This document shows positions 1 to 11,280 of a stretch of 64,000 bases of DNA, one piece after another (within the stretch, counting starts at the first letter, position 1; every line of letters begins with the position of its first letter). Position numbers and translations under genes: made by a program. The DNA comes from Ptiloglossa arizonensis (taxonomy: Eukaryota > Arthropoda > Insecta > Hymenoptera > Colletidae), in the NCBI RefSeq assembly GCF_051014685.1, contig NC_135061.1, positions 868,001 to 932,000 of the forward strand, written 5' to 3'. A model generated the notes under the pieces. It made no database searches, was not told the DNA's origin, and saw nothing but the letters and a program-made list of their open reading frames with translations.

Positions 1-338
1 TCATTGGCAGCCATATCAGTACGCGTGCGCTCGTTTTAAAGTTCGATCCGTGTTTGGTCTCATTTTCAACGGGAGAATCTCACCGATCTGTTTACGATAC
101 TCTCTCGAAGATAGAAATATAAAATTTCTAAATACAAAATTTCCAAATTCTCATTGACAACCACATCAGTACACGTGCACTCGTTTTAAAGTTCGACTCC
201 TGGTCGATCATATTTGGTCTCATTTTCACCGGTAGAAATCCGATCTGTTTACAATACTCTCTCAAAGACAGTAGAAATAAAAAATTTCCAAGTTCTCATC
301 GGCACTACCGATGCACTCGTAAAGTTCGACACTCGGAT
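1..338. repeat. Tandem repeat, about 150-bp unit, 2.3 copies
   Basis: The block beginning tcattggcagccatatcagt at position 1 recurs, diverged, at 151 (tcattgacaaccacatcagt) and in part at 296. Each copy carries the same order of short landmarks: the cgttttaaagttcga segment, the tttggtctcattttca segment and a cgatctgttta segment. The array runs off the left edge, so its true copy number is unknown. No protein is encoded. Confidence 0.8.
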
Positions 339-1088
339 CGACTCGTAGAACGAACTCGCTACCGAGCCCGGTTACAAGGCCAGTAAACCGTTCCGGTTAT
401 ACCGCGTGGAGTCGGTCCACTACGGTGCACGTCGCGCGCACGTGTTAAGGAGTTAATTCGTTTCTCGTTATAATTTATGCGCCACGGCCGGGAGCGAAGA
501 GGTAAAAAGGGCCATGAAAATTCGTTCTTTAGGAGCTCGGGATCCGTTGAAGCGGTACGGTTTCGAGTGGACGTCAGTCGAGCAGCATGATACGACATCG
601 AGCCCTGTTTTCTTTCCCTTCGGTCGGTCTTCCCGCACCTTTTCTGCGAGATCCAAGCGGCAAGCGGAGCGTGGAAAAGCCGTGGCTCGGTGGTGGTCTC
701 CTTGCGTGGAATTCTTCCAGAGGGACGAAAGCGAGTCGAAATCAAAGGAGCGCCGGTCCGTGTGAATTGGAGTGCGCGTCTGGAAGATCCTTAAGCTTCT
801 ATACACGCGCCGATTCTCCGTTACCAGAGACCACGGGAAAAAGCGCGACGCTGGAACACGCACGACTTCCGCCAGTGACCGATCGAGTTAGCCCGATGAA
901 AACCCATTAGTCCTCTGTTCGGGCTGTTCTGGTTGGTCGAATATGTGCCAGAGCTGGATTCTTCGTCCGTGTCGTCGTTTCTAAAAGGACCCTGTCTCAA
1001 AGTCCATCCGCTTAATCCACTCCGCCTCGATCCTCGCGTACCAATAACGTCCCGATTAAAAGCTTCGCTTCGAATCTTTCTGTCGACG
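339..1088. other. CpG-rich unique spacer, no gene recognised
   Basis: Two overlapping minus-strand open frames (131 and 128 aa) and two plus-strand frames (83 and 107 aa) compete over the same bases. That is expected in CpG-rich DNA with few stop codons. None shows a recognisable domain, and I saw no repeat here. Confidence 0.5.
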
Positions 1089-1374
1089 GTGTCCCAATCG
1101 TCACCGGTCGATTTACTTTTCGAATAAAACTCGAACGGTTCGAGTAATCTCGGTATTTCTTTTTTTATTTAAAAGTAAAAACTTGGGAGTTAATAAGAGA
1201 GCAAGATATCTTCCAGCCTCGATTTTTTTTATTATTGACCACCGTGTACTTTTCCACGATTAATTTCCCATCTGTCTACATGAAATATGTCGAGTTTCGG
1301 GTTAATCGGTTTGAAGTTTTAAAAATAGCGCGAAATTCAAATCGACCGGTGACGATTGGGACACCTTGTATTTT
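1089..1374. mobile_element. MITE-3 copy 1, 286-bp Tc1/mariner-like non-autonomous element
   Basis: The ends are perfect inverted repeats of 26 bp: the left end starts gtgtcccaatcgtcaccggt and the right end is its exact reverse complement. No transposase gene is present. The interior, read on the minus strand, still has the equivalent of codons E-K-Y-T-V with the start ATG changed to GTG; these match the start codons kept in the sister copy at 49147-49402. This is therefore an internally deleted derivative of an autonomous transposon. I did not find an unambiguous target-site duplication. Confidence 0.85.
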
Positions 1375-2458
1375 CTCATCTCACGCAGTGGGAGGGTTGA
1401 AGAAATACAGGAACAATTGACGATAGTTGTGATAACAGAGAAGCGATGCATTAGAGGTCATGGGTCGGAGAAGACCCATGCAAGGGAAACAAACTCGCGT
1501 CACAACACAGAAACTTTCCAGAGGGTTTCTTACGTTTATTGAATTTTTACTTGCGAAACCTATACTTTGACTATAAACTGACGACGTTGTTTCGTCACTT
1601 GTTAACATCTTTCGAAATCCGAGATATCCACTTCACCTTTAACGAATAAAACTTTATTTGAATTTTTATTTCGGACGATTCTATAATACTTTGTGAAAAA
1701 CTTCCACGTCGAAAACTTCGTTACCGAGGCTGCGTTAAAAGAGAATATAGCTTGGATAATTGTTCGTGTCCCTCAGTGATTCTTTATTCACGTGTTCTTA
1801 AAATCGATCGACTCGCAGTTTTCTCTGCTGAAAATATCTCAGAGGAAATCCATTTTTTCCGCGACTCGAAGGATGAAAGCCCCCCATAACGTCGATTAAT
1901 ATTTAGCGACTCGTGAAACAGAGCGTTATTACCTTTACGCGTCGGCGCGTCTGTATCTTTCGCTTGTTTTTTGCACGATCGCGTCGGTATCGAGCCCAGT
2001 CGTGTTTTAGAATTCACTCGCTTTGGTCCGATGGTTTCACTCGGATCGATCGGTTCTGCATTCGTCGTCGTGATGGGCGATAATTGCGTTTCAATAACGT
2101 CGGGATCAAAAAACGTTTCCGATTTCGAAACGGTTCTTCTGCTCTCCTCTCTCGATTTTTTTTTTCCTTTTTTTTTTTTTTTATATCGGTCACGCAACCG
2201 TAATAATTCTGCCCCTCCGTTGCGGCGAAATGTAAAAAAATTCCACGATTTACGCTACGCGCGAGGGACCGGGGAGAAACGTGGACGTTGAAGCTTGCTC
2301 AGTTTTCGTGTTTTTACGCTGACTTCCCGACGTGCAACAACGCTTGTTTACCCGCTGTTTAGAGTACGCAGCGTAGGTATGCCCTTCGTAAACAAACTTC
2401 CGTTTTATCGCTACGCGAACGCGTGTCCATCGACCGAAAGGATTTACATACATAAAAA
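1375..2458. other. Unique non-coding spacer with a T-rich tract
   Basis: A nearly pure T tract occupies roughly 2155-2183. Open frames on the two strands (137 aa minus, 106 aa plus) overlap each other across it and show no domain. No promoter or RNA gene was recognised. Confidence 0.45.
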
Positions 2459-2660
2459 ACAGCAAATATCGCGGGACGCGCGAAAATAGCGTTACGGGAC
2501 AAAGTTTAGTTATTTGGAAATAATCGACTGGAAATTAATTCGATGGTTTTTCGTTGTTGTTCAATTCAAATCGCGACGCATTGAAACCGTGTCGTGAATT
2601 TTTTACAGGCCAGTAATGGTGACTTACCGACGATTACTATCACTATTGTTATACAAATTT
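2459..2660. repeat. Dispersed repeat R-A, copy 1
   Basis: About 200 bp, starting gcaaatatcgcgggacgcg and including tttggaaataatcgactgg and cttaccgacgatt-like segments, match 10121-10310 in the same orientation with moderate divergence. The copies share an internal tttttacaggccagtaatgg segment. It is an old dispersed repeat of unknown class, with no coding capacity visible. Confidence 0.75.
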
Positions 2661-2664
2661 CCCT

Positions 2665-2885
2665 TTCAGAGAAAATGGTAACTCGAGAGTACGGTTGATA
2701 CACAGTTCGAAGTATCTAAATTGATCGCCACCCTTATTAATTTTTCTATTTTTTTCTTTTTATTATACAACGTCTTTGTTTCGCAAACTAGAAGAGATCG
2801 TGCATATCCTAACATCGATTGCACGATTGCGAACAGGTTCGATCGATTATTATTTTATACCGTTCCTCGTGAAATTAATATTATT
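2665..2885. repeat. Dispersed copy of repeat R-B
   Basis: The segment from gagaaaatggtaactcgaga through tcctcgtgaaattaat matches the array at 4970-5535, including its right flank gcaaactaggaaaaatcgtg. Here the unit is present once. Because the flank beyond the tandem unit is shared too, the ancestral dispersed repeat was longer than the unit later amplified at 4970-5440. Confidence 0.75.
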
Positions 2886-3419
2886 CGGTTTCTTCGATAC
2901 ACATTCGCTAATATCCATACGCATCGAATACGCATTGGTGCGATGTATCCATCGATGGATCAGTTTCCCATTTATCCATCGACGTCTCCACGAACCTGAT
3001 CAAGGAGGCAATTAAGCGACGAAGTTCGAACGGTCTCGCGATACGTAATCCGTGACATCGGTAACGAGCGTTGGAATAATCAATAGGTGTACTTTTCTCT
3101 TTTTCGGCTAGCTGCCACGGTGCATCTCACGCGAGAAACTGAAACATCGCGGCGAGTTGCGCGGCGCGGGGCGACGCGTACCGGCTCCTTGAGGAACTAA
3201 CCGGTTTCGCGTTCGTTCGCGCGCGACAAAAGCTGATACGAGGCCGACGAGCTGAATCTTCTAACAAGGCTCTCTCACGGTAGCGGACATCGCTTTCGAG
3301 ACGATGGTGGATGCAAGTTACGATACGTGGTGTAAAAAAAACTCTAACGAGAATCATTCTTCTCGAATCATTCTCCGAAACGGGCCTTCGTTTTCGAGAT
3401 ATTTCGATCGAAAGTTTAA
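2886..3419. other. Unique spacer
   Basis: This holds CpG-rich sequence around 3120-3300 with short open frames on both strands (60-90 aa), none with a recognisable motif. It ends at the TTAA target of the piggyBac-like element. Confidence 0.4.
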
Positions 3420-3651
3420 CCGTTTGGACTCGAGAAGAGATCCTCGGTCTCCATCCAATTCAGTGTACTGTTTTCGTTCTGGGAAAACTTGGTGGTTTGG
3501 AATTCAAATTGGAATTGAAACATTACGTTCTTGTAAACGCATGTACGCGAAATATCTAAAAATGTTCCATTGCAGATGAATTTTACGACTTGAAGGATTT
3601 TCTCGTGGCATCTCGGTTTCTGGTAGCAAAGTAGTCTCGAGTTGCAAAGGG
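3420..3651. mobile_element. piggyBac-like MITE, solitary copy (about 232 bp)
   Basis: TTAA at 3416-3419 precedes the left end (ccgtttggactcgag). The right end reads ctcgagttgcaaaggg and is followed by TTAG, a one-base change from TTAA. The reversed right end is ccctttgcaactcgag, so the termini are inverted repeats starting CCC in a TTAA site, the hallmark of piggyBac-superfamily elements. The interior matches 35461-35693 in the opposite orientation (landmarks gaagagatcctcg and ggaattcaaattggaattga). It has no transposase and must rely on one supplied elsewhere. Confidence 0.8.
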
Positions 3652-4254
3652 TTAGAACGTTCAATAGGGTGGATCGTGAGGCGTTGAAGCGCACGATTTG
3701 AATTTCTTTACCGAAATAAATGTACCGACACACGGTCGTCCAACGACGAACTGCAATTTGGACGGTGACGCAGTCCGTCGCCTATGTCCCAGGCATAGTT
3801 GCTGGACTCAGGATATTCGTGTTACAATGGGCGGGGAGCAGATAAATTGCTCGTTGAAACAAAACGGTCTTGTCGCCTCTCTCAGAGGCTGCGTGGGTGA
3901 CAACCTCGAATCATGGATCGGCGCTTTTGAGCGTTGGATCGCGCTTCGTCGTACGTTGCATCGCTCCTCGAAAGGGACACGGATATTACTCTGAGCACTT
4001 AGCGATAACATCGGTGACGGACGTTCTTCTCTTTTACCATTATTATCGGTAACCGCGACAATACTCGCGAATTATCCTCGATATTTACCGGAGATTAGAA
4101 TCCTTCGAAAACGGAGGTTGAATTTTATATATAATTTAAAAGAAGCGAGGAACGTGTACACATGGTACGTTTGAGAATGTTTGTACTCGTAGGAGCTAGA
4201 CTGACGAGGTTAAAATTTCAGAGGAGAATACGTAGGTAGAACGCAAAATATATG
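3652..4254. other. Unique spacer
   Basis: Three short overlapping frames of 60-98 aa lie between about 3700 and 4050, on both strands, with no family resemblance. Nothing else was seen. Confidence 0.4.
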
Positions 4255-4470
4255 AACAATACCGAGTATTATATTCGTATTAGATACAATATCATTTTTT
4301 TTTTTTTTAATTGGAGTATTCTAGATTGTCCTGAAATTTAAAACTATGCTATTCAATGAACAAGACCAAGTATTATATTCGTATTAGATACACAATCATT
4401 TTTTTTGTCCAATTGCAGTATTCTAGATTATCCTGAAATTTAAAACTGTTCTACTCTAACAATATATAAT
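4255..4470. repeat. Tandem duplication, 104-bp unit, two copies
   Basis: gtattatattcgtattagat occurs at 4266 and 4370, each time followed by a T-run, a tctagatt segment and cctgaaatttaaaact. The copies differ mainly in the length of the T-run. Confidence 0.85.
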
Positions 4471-4969
4471 ACTTTGTGTAGTCTTTCGATGTTGTAATCG
4501 ATCGCATGTTAATTTAAGAAACTTGTAAGCTGGAGTATGTCTATAGTGTTCTCCCGCTACAAACATTTATCTTTAAACTGTGAAAGAACTATTATTTATC
4601 TCTTTTTTTTCTCCTAAGGCTCTACTTTGCATTCGCGAGTCGTCTATTAGCGTTGTAGATCTTATAACGGTGATAACACGACGGTAATGATAGTAAACGA
4701 TCGATATCGCTGATTTAGTTAAGCGAACTAATTAACAAACCTGTTAGTGGATAACCTTGACGCGAAAATTAATTGAAAGCGACAGACGGGCGTAGGCGCG
4801 AACAACTCGTTGCGCTACGGTATTTCTCTTCATCTCGTGACGGAATTCCTGGATCAGCTGCTCGATTACTTAAACGGATCTCGCTAATTGCTCCAGGAAG
4901 CAGAGAAAATTAAAATAAATTGCACGAGTTTAGAAACGTTGGAGATTTACAAATTTTTTTCTGTTTCGA
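4471..4969. other. Unique spacer
   Basis: A+T-rich sequence with no open frame of note and no repeat that I could match elsewhere in the window. Confidence 0.4.
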
Positions 4970-5535
4970 TCAACAGTCCTTCGCTCTCGATTCCTCGTAC
5001 GAAAATTTTAGGCACACTTTCAGAGAAAATGGTAACTCGAGAGTACGGTTGATACACAGTTTGAAATATCCAAGTTGATTGCCACCCTTATTAATTTTGG
5101 TATTTTTTTTTTTATTATACAACGTCTTTATCACGCTCTTGATTCCTCGAACGAAAATTTTAAATACACTTTCAGAGAAAATGGTAACTCGAGAGTACGA
5201 TTGATACACAGTTTGAAATATCCAAGTTGATTGCCACCCTTATTAATTTTGGTATTCTTTTTTTTTTATTATACAACGTCTTTATTACGTTCTTGATTTC
5301 TTGAACGAAAATTTTAGGCACACTTTCAGAAAAAATGGTAACTCGAGAGTACGATTGATACACAGTTTGAAATATCCAAGTTGATTACCACCCTTATTAA
5401 TTTTGGTACTTTTTTTATTATACAACGTGTTTATTACGCAAACTAGGAAAAATCGTGTATATCCTAGCCTCGAGTGCACAATTACAAACAGGTTCGATCG
5501 ATTATTATTTTATTCTGTTCCTCGTGAAATTAATT
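4970..5535. repeat. R-B tandem array, about 153-bp unit, three copies plus unique tail
   Basis: ggtaactcgagagtac recurs at 5031, 5183 and 5337, giving periods of 152 and 154 bp. Each unit also holds ccaagttgatt and cttattaattttggta and ends in a T/A-rich stretch before tacaacgt. The last copy continues into a tail (gcaaactaggaaaaatcgtg to about 5535) shared with the single dispersed copy at 2665-2885. The minus-strand frames across the array are reading frames of the repeat, not genes. Confidence 0.85.
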
Positions 5536-6139
5536 TTTGCGAATCGTATTTACGATAAACGTCGATCGTACAAGTATTATTCTATTTTAACGAAATTAAT
5601 TTGAAGACGAAAGTAATTTGCAATTTTTCTATTTTATACAGCGATTGAAGTTACTTTTTTCATTATTTTTATTGAAATCGTAGATCCCCTCCTCTTTTAT
5701 CGCTAATACGGAGTACTGTACCGAAAGAACTCGAATGTGCGTGATTTTCTCGAGTTCTATAGCGATGGTAATCCCGAACACTTAATGCAATAAACGATAA
5801 CGACGAAGTAATAATACGTAACGTTAAGCTTAACGCCATGAAGAAGTTTATGGATTCAACCACGCTAACAATTTCCACGATGGAAAAAAGTGCAGCACTT
5901 CGTTTAAAAATAACGGTGTGCTGACCGATATTTCCAGGACGAAAGTCGATAATGATAGTTTGTTCCACAATGTGTAACAAATCTGGTTGAAGTTTCGTTC
6001 GCAAATTCGAGTATTCTACCAAAGATTCGTTGGTTATTTACAAATTTTACCATTATCGTTGTATCGTATCGTATTTATTGTTGAAATTAAAAGAAAGTGC
6101 ATCGTCTATTGAAATAATTACATAATGGAGCAGAAACGA
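5536..6139. other. A+T-rich unique spacer
   Basis: A 117-aa minus-strand frame (6022-5669) is the only sizeable one and has no recognisable domain. No repeat was matched. Confidence 0.4.
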
Positions 6140-7100
6140 GGTCTTTAAACCTAATCTCAAATCGGGGTAAAGAGGTTAATACGTATTACTTCCTGCTCCG
6201 GTTATACTTCACCTGCTACGATAACGTTACATATGTTAAACACACTCTCTTCGTGTGTTCGACTAAGATAATTATTTACAAATATCTTTATTGCTCCTAA
6301 AGGTTTACTTTATATACACAAATAATTATTTTCAAATATCTTCATTGTCACTAAGGGTTTACTTGTACTATTCTTTTATGATTTTATACGTGCCAAAAAT
6401 TATACAGAATTACCGATTTTCAAACCTAACCTCAAATCAGAACAAAGAACTCAACGTTTACATATTACTTCCTGCTCTGGTTATACTTCACCTGCTACGA
6501 TAACGTTACATATATTAAACACACTCTCTTCGTGTGTTCTACTAAGATAATTATTCACAAATATCTTTATTGCACCTAAAGATCTACTTTATATACATAA
6601 ATAATTATTTTCAAATACTTGTACAATTCATTGATGATTTTATACGTGCGAAAAATCCCGGAAAATGACCGATCTTAAAACCTAACCTCAAATCAGAGCA
6701 AAGAACTCAACGTCTACATATTACTTCCTGCTTTGGTTATACTTCACCTGCTACGATAACGTTACATATATTAAACACACTCTCTTCGTGTGTTCTACTA
6801 AGATAATTATTCACAAATATCTTTATTGCACCTAAAGATCTACTTTATATACATAAATAATTATTTTCAAATAGTTGTACAATTCATTGATGATTTTATA
6901 CGTGCGAAAACTCCCGGAAAATGAGCGATCTTGAAACCTAACCTCAAATCAGAGCAAAGAACTGAACGTTTACATATTACTTCCTGCTCCGGTTATACTT
7001 CACCCACTACGATAACGTTACATACGTTAAACACATTCTCTTGGTCCGTGGGTTCGGCCAAGGTGATTATTTCGACTATCTTGGTCGCCACTACCCCTAA
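6140..7100. repeat. Tandem array, 256-279-bp unit, four copies
   Basis: tcctgctccggttatacttc or a close variant starts at 6191, 6470, 6726 and 6982, giving spacings of 279, 256 and 256 bp. Every unit has cctgctacgataacgttaca followed by a short perfect hairpin; at 6518-6538 the stem is aacacac/gtgtgtt with a 7-base loop. A cctaacctcaaatcagag segment begins each later unit. The fourth copy has lost the hairpin symmetry. The first unit is longer because of extra sequence around 6300-6400. Confidence 0.85.
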
Positions 7101-7524
7101 GGTCTGCTTCTATAGCTGTTTCATGGTTCCGGGGCCGCCAGAAATTCCGAAGAAAAATATACAGAAGAGCGACGGTTGTTGGGGTAGAGAATACTCTCGA
7201 TTGGCCTGATCCTGTGCAAATAAACACGCTCGAGGAAACGTCGAACTAACGAGAAACGTCGACCGATACTCCGTTCGGAACGATTCGTTTCAATCACAGG
7301 GAAGTGGAACGCGTTTCCATTTTCTACGCGCATAAATCAACGATCACCGCGCGAAACGACGATCTCGTATTCTCGGAGAGGAGGATACGGGGGCTCTGCG
7401 CGGAATTAATTAACGGATACGACGCGTGGGCGTTAACAAGCCGCAGCGTGTGCTTTTGACATCGGTATTCGTTAATCGGCGCCATTAACGACCGATAGGA
7501 ATCGCCCTCGGTGGGCCCACGATC
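7101..7524. other. CpG-rich unique spacer
   Basis: Sequence leaving the tandem array becomes CpG-rich, with acgcgtgggcgttaac and similar words. No gene or repeat was recognised. Confidence 0.35.
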
Positions 7525-7563
7525 GTTCGATCGTTCGTTCGTTCGTTCGTTCGTTCGTTCGTT
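7525..7563. repeat. (TCGT)n microsatellite
   Basis: An uninterrupted run of about eight tcgt/cgtt tetramers, preceded by a tcgatcgttcga imperfect start. Confidence 0.9.
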
Positions 7564-8381
7564 GCTTTCGCTTGGCGCGTTATCGTCTTATAATATCTAC
7601 GTGCCGTGATCGCCTCGCCTCGCGTTCACCCATAACGTAATCCAGTGATATAGAATCCGAGAGCGCGGTCTAACTATTAATTAAAGCCCTTCCGCTTCTG
7701 CGGAGGAGGCTCGCTCGTTGGTTCACCTACGCGAAGAAAGCCGTGATTTAGGAACGCTTCGATCCCTTCGAGAACTTTCGAACCGGGATTTCTAATCCGT
7801 GTCTGCCCCCTTCCCTGTCCTCGGTATAACCGTGAATTTAGTATACGTTTCGCGAAGGTACACGCCGAGTGGAAATTTCGCCCACAAACTCGTTTCAATT
7901 TAAATCCTCGGTTCTTTGCACGAGAAAAAAAAACAGAATATATTATATTTAAGAACGTCAAGAATTGGGAAGCGAGGAGAACTCGTAACGAATCGAATAC
8001 ACTGCTTCGATCGTTCGTGGTTTAATTTTGTTGGACCGGTTACGTTTCAATGGAATTCTTCTGAGTAACTCTCAACGAATTTTCTCCTTCCCACGAATTA
8101 AGTACGAATTTCTTGCACGCTATAATTCCGTTTGGATAATCGAAACGAGTAAAAGTTTTCGGGTAAAGTATCTTAGAAACTCGTATTTTTCAATTTGTAA
8201 TATTGTACAATGGCTAGAGAAATACTAACATTTAATCGTATTTGTTAGAATATTTGCAATTATAGTTGCCGAATTCGCGAGTATTCAAATGTCTCGAATC
8301 TAAGAAACTCGCAATATTTTCAACTTTGCGATATTATGCATAAGAGGATTAAAGAAACGCACGAAGATTCATTCGGATCTA
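7564..8381. other. Unique spacer
   Basis: A 94-aa minus-strand frame (7961-7677) and a 66-aa plus frame (8028-8228) show no family features. The segment ends at the TA target of a MITE-1 copy. Confidence 0.35.
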
Positions 8382-8512
8382 TTGGTTTGTTCGTAAAGTA
8401 ATTTCGTTTTCCAAAATGGAGAATGTATAATCTAATAAAATGTTCATGTACTCTAAAAAATTCGTGTTTCATTTCCACTCAAAAAAACCAAACGACTTCC
8501 CGAACAACCCAA
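8382..8512. mobile_element. MITE-1 copy 1 (mariner-type ends)
   Basis: The left end is ttggtttgttcgtaaagtaa and the right end is gacttcccgaacaacccaa, flanked by TA on both sides. The interior has the family signature tccaaaatggagaatgtata followed by tctaataaaatgttcatg and tgtttcatttcca. There is no transposase. It is moderately diverged from the family consensus. Confidence 0.85.
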
Positions 8513-8514
8513 TA

Positions 8515-9837
8515 TTAAAATATCTGTAATTACAGTCGTCGAATTATTCAAATGATCGTGTCGCGTTCCACTGTGAGCACATTTAATTCCACGAGCAACA
8601 AAGAAGAGTACCTTTCCAAAAATCAACTCCAAAAGAAGCTCCCACGTTCGAACACCCTAAACGTCCAACGTAACCGAACTCTATCAAACTGGAGCAACGT
8701 TCGATCAATTCCCGAAGATGCATAATTGTTTTCGTTGAAAGGTTTTCCACGTGTACAGGGAACGAGAGGGATCGGACAAATCTCGATCGGACGAAGATTC
8801 GCGACTCGGTCGGTAGGTTGAGCGAAGATTCGAAAATGTTCGTCGAGTTATTCATTTCCCGTTGAAATCATCGGTGAATCCTCCGCCGAGGAAGTTGAAA
8901 TCTGCCAAGTTTCCAACGACGAGTTCCCGAATGACCCGTGATTCGATTGTTTCTCCCCTCTGGTTTTATCCGTCGATGAATCGACGATAGAAAGGACGGC
9001 GCAGAAGGAGAACGTGTCGCGCAAATTGGAGCCCGCGATACGGGAAAAGCTTCTCGTCGTTGGACGCGCGGAGTTTTCACGGTGGTCCCGGGACATTATC
9101 GACGCTTACGTTGCTTTCGCCCCGTTCCCCGTTTCGCGTCGGTTTACCAGGATTTCGTGTCCGTTCTCGACGATCGAAACGAAGAGGAATTATTTCTTTA
9201 GGAGGAACGCGCTCGGTTCGTCGTTCCTGGCTGCCGAGGGATAGAGAACTGGGCGAAATAAATCCGCAAAGCCAAGGTTAAAATCGATGCAGCGGTCGTT
9301 TAGGTGAGACGGGAGTACGAACGTCGTAAAAGAAGGGTAGAAGGAAGAGCCGGGGAAATAAAGGAAGGAGACGAAGCAGAAGCGACGGAGGCAGCGGTTC
9401 GCCAAGGTTTTGGGGTGGAAAACCGGGTATAGGGGAAGGACTCTCTGCGTTTGGCAGATCGTGGATATTGGAAGGAAGCCCGACGAGGTCATACAAGACG
9501 ATCTTAGGGTAGCTCGTACTCGTGGCTCGTCCTCGCGCCACCGAGATTCCTCTTCTCTCGGAACTTTTCCTCGAGCGATCGCATTCTGCGAACTGGCTCC
9601 CGGTAACGTGAACGGATAACCGATATAACCGCGTGCACGTGCCTTTAATAAGAAGCGAATTTTTGTTACATCGAACGTCCCGTTGCCTTTCAACCCGACG
9701 TGCATCTATATGCATCGTTTCGCGACTCTCGCGTGCCTTTAATCGGGGACATCACCCTGACTAAAAGAATACCTAAAGAAATCGATTTTTACTTTCTTTT
9801 CATATTTTCTCCGAGCGTGTGGAACGTTGCAATTAAA
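8515..9837. other. Unique spacer, CpG-rich in the middle
   Basis: Between about 8850 and 9710 both strands stay open in several frames (up to 171 aa on the minus strand, 9705-9190). These frames overlap one another and lack domains, so I read them as a product of CpG-rich sequence. The right end leads into dispersed repeat R-A. Confidence 0.4.
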
Positions 9838-10310
9838 AAATGTTTCGAAATTCGAACATTTGGCCCAGTTGCAGCGATAAATATACTTCTTTTACCCTTT
9901 TGCTCGATACTGTTGGGTTGTTCGGAAAATCGTTTCGTTTTCCAAAATGGAGAATACATAATTTGATAAAATGTTTATACGCTATCGAACAATCGCATTT
10001 GGTGTTTACCAAGAAAAACGAAATTACTTTCCGAACAACCCGATATATTTCTCAATCCGGCCTAAGCGTTCAGTTTACAAATTTTAGAGAGACATTCTGC
10101 ATAAAATATTTCACAAAACGGCAAATATCGCGAAACATGCGAAAATAGTGTTACGGGACAAAATTTAATTATTTGGAAATAATCGACTGGAAATTAATTC
10201 GATGTATTTCGTCGTTGAATTAAAATTACAACGCATTGTAACCGTGTCGAGAATTTTTTACAGGCCAGTAATGGTGACTTTTTCGTGATCATTATTACTA
10301 TTGTTACAGA
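9838..10310. repeat. Dispersed repeat R-A, copy 2, interrupted by MITE-1
   Basis: The left part (from gtttcgaaattcgaacattt at about 9841) matches 40880-40935. The part right of the MITE (tttacaaattttagagagacattctgcata region, about 10072-10108) matches the continuation at 40949-40990. The last 190 bp (10121-10310) match 2459-2660. MITE-1 (9913-10043) therefore sits inside an older repeat, and the copy near 40.9 kb shows the uninterrupted state. Confidence 0.75.
9913..10043. mobile_element. MITE-1 copy 2, nested in repeat R-A
   Basis: The left end is ttgggttgttcggaaaatcg and the right end is ttactttccgaacaacccg. The tccaaaatggagaatacata core is intact, but the later interior has diverged (ctatcgaacaatcgcatttgg instead of the usual ctctaaaaaaatcg segment). 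Confidence 0.85.
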
Positions 10311-10404
10311 AAGTCTTTATACGAGCGTTCGATATATTCTACAGTGTTAAAATCGAATCTCAACGCTTCGCGTACTCGTCGAAAGACAAAACTCAAGTCG
10401 AAAA

Positions 10405-10433
10405 CGACGAAACTTATCGAACAATCTACCAGG
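10405..10433 (-). mobile_element. MITE-2 terminal fragment
   Basis: cgaaacttatcgaacaatct matches, in reverse, the terminal inverted repeat of the MITE-2 family (ggttgctcgataagtttcg). Only about 29 bp remain. It lies about 10 bp from MITE-1 copy 3. Confidence 0.6.
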
Positions 10434-10442
10434 TGTACACTA

Positions 10443-10567
10443 TTGGGAAAGTCGTTTCGTTTTTTTTGTGTCAAAAATGGAACACGATTTTTTTAGAGCG
10501 TGCAAACGTTCTATCGAATTATACACTCTCCGTTTCGGAAAACGAAACGACTTTCCGAAAAAGCCAA
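10443..10567 (-). mobile_element. MITE-1 copy 3, reverse orientation, shortened end
   Basis: The terminal repeats are ttgggaaagtcgtttcgttt and gactttccgaaaaagccaa. The left one lacks the eight bases ttgttcgg present in other copies, which would probably cripple transposase binding at that end. The interior gtgtcaaaaatggaacacg is the reverse complement of the family's cgtgtttcattttcac. Confidence 0.8.
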
Positions 10568-11280
10568 CAGTTACACATCGAAGGAAACGTACCGTGTTAA
10601 GAACCGATCCAAGAACCATTTTCGTAAAGTGGAGCAGGTTCGCAAGGTCTACGATTGCGTGGAGCGCGTAGTAACTCCCGAGTTTCCCCCCAAAAGAATC
10701 TATCCCACGAGGGATCATCCGTGCGTTGTAATTTGAAACAAAATCCGTGCCACGCGTTAATTGCCCGGACAATCTTTCGTCGTTCCGCGATACCGTGTCG
10801 GCGTATCAAGGAGCAGCCTCTGACTACCGTCGGCAATTAAATTCCACGAGGTCGAGTCTAGAGTCTCGATAGACGCGAACAACCGATAACCACGCGCGTG
10901 CCTCTAATGAGGAATCGGGAGGCGCGCGTTGCACCTAACCCCCGAACAGCCAGCCGCAGGATCGTTCCTTGTGCGCCGTAGCCAGGGTATTTTGCATCGT
11001 CTGGCCTCTCTCTTTCCCTTGTTATTACTAGACGTTAATCTCGTCGCGGCGGGGCGACACGGCAGCTCGCGTAATTCAAGAAGCCTGCCCTCGTTACAGT
11101 AACGTTTTAGCCCCGGGGTCGATAATAGAAACGTTCAGCGTACGGAGGGGGTTGTTAGCCACGTGACGCGCGGATGTCAATTCCGAAACTGATGTTTCAA
11201 CGTTTCACGGCGAGGGCCGGGCCCAACCGGGAGACACCAGCTATTTCGAACGATTTCGACGACACGCCAACCTTGCACAA
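10568..11280. other. CpG-rich unique spacer
   Basis: Four overlapping short frames on both strands, 61-110 aa, occupy 10440-10840 with no domains. From 10850 to 11280 the DNA is G+C-richer (ccccggggtcgataatag, gggcccaaccgggag). No core-promoter arrangement was convincing. Confidence 0.35.

Noticed and set aside
6160..6960. cctaacct words as insect telomeric (TTAGG)n sequence
   Set aside because: Only one or two units occur at a time, embedded in a longer 256-bp repeat; there is no telomeric array.
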